Positions 30,057-36,785 of a stretch of 36,785 bases of DNA are shown here, piece after piece. Position 1 is the stretch's first letter. Each line of letters begins with the position of its first letter. A program made the position numbers and the translations under genes. Source of the stretch: Desulfuromonadales bacterium (GTDB lineage: Bacteria > Desulfobacterota > Desulfuromonadia > Desulfuromonadales > DASPGW01); NCBI GenBank assembly GCA_035620395.1, contig DASPGW010000272.1:1-36785 (forward strand), written 5' to 3'. Below the pieces are notes generated by a model. It was given only the letters and a program-made list of their open reading frames with translations. It ran no database searches and was not told the DNA's origin.

Positions 30057-31490
30057 TCAGGCTGGACTCTCGGAGTGGTCAGCGGCCCGAGAAATCCGAT
30101 TTTTTCCTTGGACCTTTGACTCGTACATTGCACCGTCGGCAAGCTGGACGAGTTGATCGAAGGACCGCACATTATCACTGAAGAAAGTTGCGACCCCGGT
30201 ACTGGTGGTGATCTTCTCGATTTTCAGACCTTCGAATGTGTGCTCGTGAATAATCGACCGCAGCCTGCTTCCCAAATCGAGGGCGCCATCCGCCGTTGTA
30301 TTCGGGAGAAGAACCGCAAACTCATCTCCTCCATAACGGGCTGCTATATCGCTCTCCCTGATCACATTCTTGACGATGCGCCCTATCTGCCTGAGCACTT
30401 CATCTCCCTGGGTGTGGCCGCAGGTATCGTTGACCGTCTTGAAATCGTCAATATCGAAGAAAATAAGCGAAAGGGGGGTGTTATAACGAACTGCCCTTGA
30501 AAACTCCTCGTCGAGGCGGTTGTAAAAATGCCGATGGTTATAGAGTCTTGTCAATCCGTCGCGAATGGACATCTCCTCGAGATACTCCTGCGCCGTCTTC
30601 ATCGATTCGAATAACGTCGCGTTCTCCAGAGCATTTGCGGAAATGTTGGCGGCCAACTGACACAGTTTGTAGATTCTTTCGGTTATTCCATCCTTCAACG
30701 ACGACGCGGTCCTCAGAAAAAAAGTTCCGATGACGCTCTCTTTCTTAACGATAGGAACGACAATGATTGAATTGAATTCGATGCCTTTTAAATGCTCCTG
30801 AACAGACTTCATTAGTGGATCGTTTTTGATATCGTTTACCACTACAGCCTTTTTTGTCTCGATTGCCTTACCTATCTCTGGGTACTTTCTCAAATCAATT
30901 GATATTTCGAGGTCTTCTTTAAGATCACTACTTGCTTTTACGATGAGGGACCCCGAAGATGAAACACTAACGATAGAACATCTTGCGATATCTATTACGT
31001 TAGACATTTTTTCAACAATCAGTCGAAGTATATTCATCGGGTTTCGTGACGCGGCCATAGCCTCGGATAGTTCAAGAAGGAGGAGAAGGTCTCTGTGCTC
31101 CAACTCAGCATAGTACCCTTTTGACCGGAGATGAGCGTCGACCCTTGCCAGAATCTCGGGTGGATACATGGGCTTCGTGATGTAATCGTCCGCTCCAGCT
31201 TCCAGACCGAGGATTACGTCTTCTTTTTTCGCACAGGAAGTAAGAAGGATTACAGGTATCCTTCGTGTCTCAACCCTCTCCTTCAGACCCTTGCAAATGT
31301 CTATTCCACTTCTCCCCGGCATTTCGACATCCATGATGATCAGGTCGGGCTTATAATTTGCAACCAACGCGATTGCTTCCTCTCCGTTCCTGCCCTCAAT
31401 GACATCGTAGCGAATTTTCAAGGAGTCTTTCAGTATCTCCCTGACAAAAAGCTCGTCATCAACAATTAATACTTTTCGCTTGTTTTCCAT
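30057..31490 (-). CDS. response regulator-GAF-GGDEF diguanylate cyclase
   Basis: A 477-residue signalling protein. Residues 1-120 are a receiver domain with the acidic pair D11/D12, phospho-acceptor D54 (LIIMDVEMPG) and the conserved Lys in YITKP (about 106). Residues about 140-300 look like a GAF domain. The C-terminal GGDEF domain has an intact active site RYGGDEF (387-391) and, five residues before it, the inhibitory I-site RESD (378-381), so it should make cyclic di-GMP and be feedback-inhibited. The ATG at 31490 is preferred to a TTG three codons earlier. The gene is visibly more AT-rich than its neighbours (especially 30700-31100), suggesting recent acquisition. No histidine kinase lies nearby. 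Confidence 0.92.
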   Translation of the reverse strand: MENKRKVLIVDDELFVREILKDSLKIRYDVIEGRNGEEAIALVANYKPDLIIMDVEMPGRSGIDICKGLKERVETRRIPVILLTSCAKKEDVILGLEAGADDYITKPMYPPEILARVDAHLRSKGYYAELEHRDLLLLLELSEAMAASRNPMNILRLIVEKMSNVIDIARCSIVSVSSSGSLIVKASSDLKEDLEISIDLRKYPEIGKAIETKKAVVVNDIKNDPLMKSVQEHLKGIEFNSIIVVPIVKKESVIGTFFLRTASSLKDGITERIYKLCQLAANISANALENATLFESMKTAQEYLEEMSIRDGLTRLYNHRHFYNRLDEEFSRAVRYNTPLSLIFFDIDDFKTVNDTCGHTQGDEVLRQIGRIVKNVIRESDIAARYGGDEFAVLLPNTTADGALDLGSRLRSIIHEHTFEGLKIEKITTSTGVATFFSDNVRSFDQLVQLADGAMYESKVQGKNRISRAADHSESPA

Positions 31491-31527
31491 ATAATCCAAA
31501 ATCCTTGGCTGCCGAAGGCACTACTGG

Positions 31528-31564
31528 AAAATAGCTTTTTATAATTCACAATGTCAATGACATT
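31528..31564 (-). promoter_or_regulatory. promoter and palindromic operator of the diguanylate cyclase gene
   Basis: On the minus strand TTGACA (31557-31552) and TATTTT (31533-31528) are 18 bases apart. The -35 lies inside the perfect palindrome AATGTCA-A-TGACATT (31550-31564), a good candidate repressor site. The rest of 31500-31720 is AT-rich and shows no gene. Confidence 0.5.
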
Positions 31565-31720
31565 AGTTGCCAAAACTAAAGCAATAGAACCTTGCCTTCA
31601 ACTTCAATCCAGACCGCTTCACCGGCAACCTTTTTCGACCGCTCTCAACAGGCCTTCTGCCTCGGGTCTTCAGAAATGCGGGCAGCTACAACTTGAAAAC
31701 CCGAGCATGCGATGTTCCCC

Positions 31721-32599
31721 TCACCCCTCCCCCGCCCGCTCCAGCAGAAAGTCGACGAAGGCCCGGTCGGCGCGGGAGAGGTAGCCGTCGGCTTTCCAGG
31801 CGATCCACAGGTCGAGGTGCAGCGGCGGGTCGAAGGATACGGCCGCCAGTTCGGGGTCGCCGACGACGACCATGCGCAGGAAGGTAGAGACGCCGAGCCC
31901 TTCCTTCACCAGCGAGCGCACCAGCGAGAAGAGGTTGGTCTCGAAGACGACCTGCGGCTCGATGCCGCGCTCGGCCAGCAGCTCGTCCATCAGCTCCCGC
32001 ATGTGGTACCCCTCCTTGAACAGCACCAGCGGCTCGCGCAGGAACTCCTCCAGGCGGACGGCGCCGCGGGCAGCGAGCGGGTGACCGGCGGGGACGCAGG
32101 CGACGATCTCCTCGCGCAGGAAGCGCCGGCCGGCGAGCCCCTCGGGGACCTTGCCGCCGGCGATCACGCCGATGTCGATCTCGCCGCGGGTGATCATCCG
32201 CTGGATGCGCGCGGCCCCCTCGCCATTGACCGAAAGCTGCAGATGGGGGAAGCGCTCGCGGAAGTGGCAAATCACCTTGGGGAAATAGTACGAACTCATC
32301 ATCGGCGGGATGCCGATGCGCACCTCGCCGCGCTCGAGTCCGCGCAGCTCAGCCATCTCCGTCTCGGCGGCACGGCAGTTGTCGAGGATGCGTTCGGCAT
32401 GGCGCCGGAAGACCTCCCCCTCGGCGGTGAGCGACACCCGCTTGTCCTGGCGGTTGATGAGCGTCAGCTCCAGCTCCTCCTCCAGCTTGCGGATCGCCAT
32501 GCTGACGGCCGGCTGGGCGACGTGCAGTCGCTCGGCGGCACGGGTGAAGCTCTGCAGTCGGGCGATCTCGACAAAGGTTCTGATCTGGCGCAATTCCAT
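31721..32599 (-). CDS. LysR-family transcription regulator (YnfL-like)
   Basis: A 292-residue LysR regulator. The N-terminal winged helix is typical (MELRQIRTFVEIARLQSFTRAAERLHVAQPAVSMAIRKLEEEL, with recognition helix QPAVSMAIRKLE, residues about 29-40). The remainder is the two-lobed effector domain (GEVRIGIPPMMSS begins lobe 1; IVACVPAGHPLAARG the hinge). The start at 32599 is preferred over 32611 because GGAGG is placed 5 bases before it. It is divergent from an MFS exporter across a 46-base palindrome, the same arrangement as E. coli ynfL-ynfM, so it probably controls that transporter in response to a small ligand. Confidence 0.9.
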   Translation of the reverse strand: MELRQIRTFVEIARLQSFTRAAERLHVAQPAVSMAIRKLEEELELTLINRQDKRVSLTAEGEVFRRHAERILDNCRAAETEMAELRGLERGEVRIGIPPMMSSYYFPKVICHFRERFPHLQLSVNGEGAARIQRMITRGEIDIGVIAGGKVPEGLAGRRFLREEIVACVPAGHPLAARGAVRLEEFLREPLVLFKEGYHMRELMDELLAERGIEPQVVFETNLFSLVRSLVKEGLGVSTFLRMVVVGDPELAAVSFDPPLHLDLWIAWKADGYLSRADRAFVDFLLERAGEG

Positions 32600-32613
32600 C
32601 GCAGCCTCCATTT

Positions 32614-32659
32614 ATAAGCAAAACATATCATATTCATCAATACAATATATTTTACTTAT
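32614..32659. promoter_or_regulatory. long imperfect palindrome, probable LysR operator
   Basis: The outer 20-base arms (32614-32633 and 32640-32659) match as inverted repeats at 16 of 20 positions, starting ATAAG and ending CTTAT. It is AT-rich and lies in the 117-base divergent space between the LysR and MFS genes, so it is the likely regulatory site for both. It contains the T-N11-A type half-sites expected of LysR boxes. Confidence 0.7.
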
Positions 32660-32716
32660 GATCAATGGCCCGCTAAGGTACATACAGGATCGCAGCAAGA
32701 TGCGGGAGACTTTACA

Positions 32717-33970
32717 ATGGGGCGGCAGGCGGACTACATCGAACGGGGAACGGCGGACTACCGGCGGGCCAACATGGCGCTCTTCATCGCCGGCTTCGTT
32801 ACCTTTTCGACCCTTTACGACTTCCAGCCGCTGCTGCCGGTCATCAGCCGCGAGTTCGGCGTGTCGCCGGCGGCGGGCAGCCTGGCGCTGTCGGTGGCGA
32901 CCTTCGCCCTGGCGGTCACCCTCCCGATATCCGGCAGCCTTTCGGATGCGCTCGGCCGGCGGGTGCTGATGGGGACGGCGCTGGCGCTGACCTCGCTGCT
33001 CGCCCTGGCCACCGCCGTCGCCCCGTCGGTGCCGACCCTGCTGGCGCTGCGACTGGCGCAGGGGATGGTGCTTGCCGGAGTGCCGGCCGTCGCCATGGCC
33101 TACCTGAGCGACGAGATGTCGCCGCGCGCCGTCGGCGCCGCCATGGGACTCTACATTGCCGGCAACGCCTGCGGCGGCATGACCGGCCGCATCCTCACCG
33201 CGGTCCTGGCCGACCACCTCCCCTGGCGCGGTGCGATCGCCGTCATCGGCGCCCTCTGCCTGGCGCTGAGCCTGATGTTCTGGCCGCTGCTCCCCCCATC
33301 GCGCCGCTTCCAACGCCGCCCCTTCCGCCTCGGGCCGCTCACCACCTCGCTCCTCGGCCACCTGCGCGAGCCGAGGCTGCTCTGCCTGTTCGCCCTCGCC
33401 TTCACCTGCATGGGCGCCTTCGTCACCCTCTACAACTACGTCACCTTCCGCCTGCTCGCCCCCCCCTACTGGCTCAGCCAGTCGCAGGTCGCCTCGATCT
33501 TCATCGCCTATGCCTTCGGCGCCTTCGGCTCGAGCGCCATGGGCGGACTGGTCGAGCGCGTCGGCCGCAGCCGCATCCTCTTCACGGCGCTGGCGGTGAT
33601 GGCCGTGGGCGTGCTGCTGACCCTGCTGGCGCCGCTGGCCGCAGTGATCGCCGGCATCGTCGTCTTCACCATCGGCTTCTTCGGCGCCCACGCCGTCGCC
33701 TCGGCCTGGGTCGGCGCCAGCGCCTCCACCGCCCGCGCCCAGGCCTCCTCCCTTTACCTGCTCTTCTATTACCTGGGATCGAGCATCTCCGGCACCGGCG
33801 GCGGCGTCGTCTGGAGCGCCTGGGGCTGGCCGGGCGTCGTCGCCCTGATCCTCGGCCTGCTCGGCGCCGCCCTGCTCGCGATGCTGCGCCTGACGGCACT
33901 GGCGGCGCAGCCCGGCGCTGCGCCGGCGGCGCCGCTCACCCCGGTGGAGTGCGGACCGGCGGCGGAGTGA
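32717..33970 (+). CDS. MFS exporter of the YnfM type
   Basis: A 417-residue major facilitator with about 12 helices. The conserved loop 2-3 motif appears as SGSLSDALGRRVLM (residues about 73-86), and the second half has a related VERVGRSRIL. The N-terminus FIAGFVTFSTLYDFQPLLPVIS is typical of YnfM/MFS drug-resistance-like members. The ATG at 32717 has GGGAG about 9 bases upstream. It is divergent from the LysR gene and is probably its main target. The last 35 bases overlap the 3' end of the next gene on the other strand. Confidence 0.88.
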   Translation: MGRQADYIERGTADYRRANMALFIAGFVTFSTLYDFQPLLPVISREFGVSPAAGSLALSVATFALAVTLPISGSLSDALGRRVLMGTALALTSLLALATAVAPSVPTLLALRLAQGMVLAGVPAVAMAYLSDEMSPRAVGAAMGLYIAGNACGGMTGRILTAVLADHLPWRGAIAVIGALCLALSLMFWPLLPPSRRFQRRPFRLGPLTTSLLGHLREPRLLCLFALAFTCMGAFVTLYNYVTFRLLAPPYWLSQSQVASIFIAYAFGAFGSSAMGGLVERVGRSRILFTALAVMAVGVLLTLLAPLAAVIAGIVVFTIGFFGAHAVASAWVGASASTARAQASSLYLLFYYLGSSISGTGGGVVWSAWGWPGVVALILGLLGAALLAMLRLTALAAQPGAAPAAPLTPVECGPAAE

Positions 33971-35186
33971 GGGCCATCTCCCGGGGCGGCGATGCGAGCA
34001 ATTCCGAATCGCCGCACGCCTCTTCTTCCTGAGACAACGGGACTGCTGCCTCCTCGGCCGGAATCCGGATGCGCTGCACGGCGACCAGATTCACGGCCGC
34101 CAGCACGGCCCCGGCGATAAAGGGAATGCGGTAGTCGAGCATCCAGAGGGCGCCGCCGAGCACCGGCAGAGCGACGGCGGCGATGTGGTTGATGGTGAAG
34201 CCGACCGCCATGCTCGGTGCGATGTCGCGGGGGTCGGCCACTTTCTGGAAGTAGGTGTTGATGGCCACGGCGAAGTTGAACAGGATGAAGTCGACGATGT
34301 ACATGGCCGCCGCCAGGTACCGTGAGCTGGTGAAGGCGTAGGTGAGGAAGACGCAGATGATGCCGGCATACTCGATGGAGAGGATGCGGCGCTCGCCGAA
34401 GCGCAGGATGGCCCGGCCGATCAGGGGGTTGAGGAAGAAGTTGATGGCGTTGTTGACGATGAAGAGAATCGTCATCTCCCGCACCGTGAAATGGAAGATC
34501 TTCACCAGCAGGAAGAGGGAGAAGGCAATGAAGATCTGCCGCCGGGCGCCGGACATGAAGGTGAGAAAGTAGAAGAGGAGATAGCGGCGGCGCAGAACCA
34601 TCCGCTGGCGCTGGAGCGGGACGCTCGGGCAGCTCGGGTTCTGGCAGAGGCTCCAGAGGCCGAGCAGCACCACGAGGCCGCCGATGGCCAGGTACATCCC
34701 GCGAAAGTCCAGAAACCCACCGAGGAACCAGATCAGCCCACCGGTCGCGATGCTGGCCAGGGCGGCGAGGCTGCGCAGCCGGCCGTAGACCAGGGGGACG
34801 GTCGTCCTGGTGAAATATTGCAGGGTCAGGGAGTTGTTCGTGGTTTCAAAGTAATGAAAGCCGAAGCTCATGACGAGCGTCGTGACGATGAGTCCGCCGA
34901 AACTCGGGAAGAAGCCGGCAAGGGCCACCCCGATGCCGAGGCAGAGGATGGAGAAGGCCGCCAGGCGGTGTTCGCGGACCAGCAGGAGGACGAAGACCAC
35001 CAGCAGGGCGAGGAAACCGGGGATCTCCCGGATCGACTGGAGGAGCCCCACCTCGCCGCCGTCGAGGGCCACCACCTCGACGGCGAAGTTGTTGAAGAGA
35101 ATGGACCACCCCTGCAGGCCGAGGGTCGAGGCGACCGTGAGGACGAGCAGGAAGCGGAGCATCGGCCGCTGTTCGGAAAGGTTCAC
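33936..35186 (-). CDS. MFS transporter, second member
   Basis: A 416-residue MFS-type protein with about 12 predicted helices (first helices: MLRFLLVLTVASTLGLQGWSILFNNFAVEVV and REIPGFLALLVVFVLLLV). It shows little motif similarity to its neighbour. The start is uncertain: GTG at 35186 gives a sensible N-terminus, GTG at 35192 or ATG at 35162 are alternatives, and no clear ribosome site exists; the frame remains open far upstream. It ends in a soluble, acidic and proline-rich tail (residues about 380-416). Convergent with the YnfM-like gene, 3' ends overlapping by 35 bases. Substrate unknown. Confidence 0.78.
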   Translation of the reverse strand: MNLSEQRPMLRFLLVLTVASTLGLQGWSILFNNFAVEVVALDGGEVGLLQSIREIPGFLALLVVFVLLLVREHRLAAFSILCLGIGVALAGFFPSFGGLIVTTLVMSFGFHYFETTNNSLTLQYFTRTTVPLVYGRLRSLAALASIATGGLIWFLGGFLDFRGMYLAIGGLVVLLGLWSLCQNPSCPSVPLQRQRMVLRRRYLLFYFLTFMSGARRQIFIAFSLFLLVKIFHFTVREMTILFIVNNAINFFLNPLIGRAILRFGERRILSIEYAGIICVFLTYAFTSSRYLAAAMYIVDFILFNFAVAINTYFQKVADPRDIAPSMAVGFTINHIAAVALPVLGGALWMLDYRIPFIAGAVLAAVNLVAVQRIRIPAEEAAVPLSQEEEACGDSELLASPPREMALTPPPVRTPPG

Positions 35187-35522
35187 GGGCACCCGGCGCA
35201 GGCATTCGAATGGGCTGGCACAAATCGCCGGCCGATGCCCGGACAAGCACGTCCGGACTATCAGGCGGCCTTCCTGAGATACACCTTTCGCCGCCGCCCT
35301 GTCAACGCTCTTTGCGTCCCCTTTGACCGGCAAGCGCAGCCTGCAATAAACCGTCAGCCCGCCGCTTCAATCTTCCCTTGCAAACATGATTTCTAAACGC
35401 TATCATTGAAATCAAAAGTCATGTTCGCTTAACATTCCCTCCGGTTGTCGCTTGCCCGGCCGAGCTGTTGCGGGCACCGCGGGCAGGAGGATGAGATGAA
35501 CATGTGAAGGGAGGAAACTACC

Positions 35523-35696
35523 ATGTGGCTGAAAAACTGCGGGAGAACCGTTATCTGCGTTAATGGCAAATGCTTCGACAATGCCTCGGCCGCCGGCCGG
35601 TACGTAATGGAACTGTCGAGCCGGGGTCAGGCCGTGTCCGTCACCCGTCAGCTCGACATGAGCCAGTGCTTCATCCCGGAAGCGAAGAAGGACTGA
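35523..35696 (+). CDS. small cysteine-containing hypothetical protein, 57 residues
   Basis: A short frame starting at ATG 35523 with GGGAGGAAACTACC immediately upstream, a very strong ribosome site. The product begins MWLKNCGRTVICVNGKCFDN and has four cysteines (C6, C12, C17, C49), which may bind metal or form disulfides. No signal peptide is obvious. It ends in a basic/acidic PEAKKD tail. I do not recognise a family. It lies just before the TPP riboswitch region but its own transcription is separate; a CCGGCG/CGCCGG hairpin follows the stop at 35697-35723. Confidence 0.6.
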   Translation: MWLKNCGRTVICVNGKCFDNASAAGRYVMELSSRGQAVSVTRQLDMSQCFIPEAKKD

Positions 35697-35771
35697 CCGG
35701 CGAAGTTCTTTCGGCCGCGCCGGAGAAGACGTGGACTTGCCAGGTTGCCGTTTCCCGCGCCGACAAAACCA

Positions 35772-35801
35772 TTGACTTTCCGTCGCCGGTCCTGCTAGTT
35801 T
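35772..35801 (+). promoter_or_regulatory. promoter upstream of the TPP riboswitch
   Basis: TTGACT (35772-35777) and TAGTTT (35796-35801) are 18 bases apart, about 20 bases before the aptamer. A moderate match. Confidence 0.5.
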
Positions 35802-35821
35802 TACCACTCACAACTGAAAAC

Positions 35822-35908
35822 GCCCTAGGGGAGTTTTACACTGAGAGTCCCGCGCGAGCGGGGCGACCCTTTGAACCTGATCCGGGTCATGCCGGCGTAG
35901 GGAAGCGG
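35822..35908 (+). ncRNA. TPP (thiamine pyrophosphate) riboswitch
   Basis: The element has the conserved THI-box blocks in order: GGGGAG, CTGAGA (35841-35846), ACCCTTTGAACCTGATC (about 35866-35882), GGGTCATGCC and the closing GGCGTAGGGAAG. These are the thiamine-binding core and P4/P5 regions of the known TPP aptamer. It lies directly upstream of a ThiF-type gene, as expected, and probably represses it when TPP is abundant. Confidence 0.93.
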
Positions 35909-35935
35909 CGCGTACCACCGGAAAACCAAATCCGG

Positions 35936-35963
35936 AAGGGGCCGCTTTTCGCGGCCCCTTCTT
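35936..35963 (+). terminator. expression-platform hairpin of the TPP riboswitch
   Basis: AAGGGGCCGC (35936-35945) pairs perfectly with GCGGCCCCTT (35951-35960) around a TTTTC loop, followed by CTTATTT. The U tract is interrupted, so it could act as a weak terminator or as a block to ribosome loading just before the ATG at 35973. Confidence 0.7.
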
Positions 35964-35972
35964 ATTTCGACC

Positions 35973-36779
35973 ATGATGATACTACTCAACGAGCGACCCA
36001 TCGAGACGGCCGAAGCCGTCACCCTCTTCGCCCTGCGTGACCGGGAGAAGCCGGATGCCGACGTGCTCATCGTCAACGGCTTTCCGGCGGTCGCCGACCG
36101 GCCTCTGGCCGAGGGGGACCGGGTGGCGCTGATACGCCGCGGGGAACAGCCGTCGCCCGAGGAACTCGAAGCCCTGATGGCGGCCCGCCACACCCCCGGC
36201 GTGCACGAGAAGGTCAAGCGGTCCACCGTGGGAATCGCCGGCGCCGGCGGCCTCGGCTCGGCCATCGCCGTCGCCCTGGCCCGCATCGGCGTGGGACGGC
36301 TGGTGATTGCCGATTTCGACGTGGTCGAGCCCTCCAATCTTAACCGCCAGCAATTCTTCGTCGACCAGATCGGCCTGCCCAAGGTCGACGCCCTGAAGTC
36401 CAACCTGCAGCGGATCAACCCCTACGTGCAGGTGGCGCCCTTCTTCGGCCGGATCGACGCCGAGAACGTTCCCCGGCTCTTCGGCATGGTCGATGTGATG
36501 GTCGAGGCCTTCGACGCCGCCGACCAGAAGGCGATGCTGGTTGAATCCTTTCTCGGCCGCTGCCCCGGCAAGCCGCTGGTCGCCGCTTCGGGACTGGCCG
36601 GGTTCGCCCCCTCGAACACGGTAACCACCCGCCGAGCCGGGCGCAACTTCTACCTGGTCGGCGACGGCGAAACTGCCGCCCGCCCCGGCGAGGGGTTGAT
36701 GGCGCCGCGGGTGGGAATCGCTGCCCATCACCAGGCCAACGCCGTGTTGCGGCTGCTGCTCGGCGAGGAGCCGGGGTGA
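35973..36779 (+). CDS. thiF: ThiF-family adenylyltransferase with N-terminal ThiS-like domain
   Basis: A 268-residue protein for thiazole synthesis. Residues about 1-60 resemble a ThiS sulfur carrier (VLIVNGFPAVADRPLAEGDRVALIRRG) but continue straight into the next domain without a free C-terminal Gly-Gly. Residues about 80-268 are the E1-like adenylyltransferase: GIAGAGGLGS (88-97, ATP site), IADFDVVEPSNLNRQQFF and KVDALKSNLQRINP. It lacks the Cys-x-x-Cys zinc pairs of MoeB/E. coli ThiF. It would activate the ThiS C-terminus for sulfur transfer. There is no clear Shine-Dalgarno; the ATG follows the riboswitch hairpin by 12 bases. The stop overlaps a possible GTG start of the next gene at 36776. 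Confidence 0.88.
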   Translation: MMILLNERPIETAEAVTLFALRDREKPDADVLIVNGFPAVADRPLAEGDRVALIRRGEQPSPEELEALMAARHTPGVHEKVKRSTVGIAGAGGLGSAIAVALARIGVGRLVIADFDVVEPSNLNRQQFFVDQIGLPKVDALKSNLQRINPYVQVAPFFGRIDAENVPRLFGMVDVMVEAFDAADQKAMLVESFLGRCPGKPLVAASGLAGFAPSNTVTTRRAGRNFYLVGDGETAARPGEGLMAPRVGIAAHHQANAVLRLLLGEEPG

Positions 36780-36785
36780 ACGTAG

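Noticed and set aside
30100-30140. A GGTCC/CCTTGGACC-like sequence resembling the dispersed repeat
   Set aside because: It is part of the diguanylate cyclase coding frame (its conserved C-terminal helix), has no inverted partner, and matches the repeat only loosely.

Overview
The window is GC-rich, gene-dense DNA from a Gram-negative bacterium. It most resembles a Desulfuromonadales/Geobacter-type organism. I infer this from the gene content (a cbb3 oxidase maturation cluster, lysine-2,3-aminomutase-like and tandem ATP-grasp genes, DUF3108, DUF3047 and DUF255 proteins, BioW) and from the intergenic repeats. No rRNA, tRNA, CRISPR array or insertion sequence was seen.

Layout. (1) 1-6708, plus strand: the end of a cbb3-type cytochrome c oxidase operon and its assembly genes: ccoO (3' end, with an extra haem-c domain), ccoQ, a single-haem ccoP, ccoG, ccoH, ccoI (interrupted by an in-frame TAG), ccoS, a secreted FixH/YtkA-like protein and a SafE-like membrane protein. 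(2) 6888-8248: a small orphan protein and a minus-strand membrane-anchored XRE regulator with an extracytoplasmic EF-hand. (3) 8574-13044: a strong promoter, a long structured leader, and a tightly coupled five-gene operon (two Ddl-like ATP-grasp ligases, GNAT acetyltransferase, lysine-2,3-aminomutase-like radical SAM enzyme, HAD phosphatase). It looks like an undescribed pathway for a beta-amino-acid-containing small molecule. (4) 13078-13395: a candidate small RNA with an anti-Shine-Dalgarno loop and three terminator-like hairpins. (5) 13486-20177: DUF255 protein, CBS/DRTGG manganese pyrophosphatase, DUF3108 protein, ArsR regulator with RlmI-type methyltransferase, and a tautomerase. (6) 20459-24105, minus strand: biotin operon bioW-bioF-bioH-bioC with a perfect BirA-type operator, preceded by lhgO and a small HTH gene. 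(7) 25579-30038: DUF3047 protein, glycerol kinase, a coiled-coil protein, a nucleoside-recognition membrane protein and an orphan protein. (8) 30057-31490: an AT-richer response regulator/GAF/diguanylate cyclase. (9) 31721-35186: a LysR regulator divergent from an MFS exporter across a long palindrome, then a convergent second MFS protein. (10) 35523-36779: a tiny cysteine-containing protein, then a TPP riboswitch controlling a ThiS-like/ThiF fusion.

The most unusual points are the ATP-grasp/KamA/GNAT operon with its leader RNA, the candidate anti-SD small RNA, the coexistence of BioW with BioC-BioH in one BirA-controlled operon, the haem redistribution between CcoO and CcoP, and the nonsense codon in the copper ATPase. 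All function assignments come from motif recognition by eye; no database search was run.
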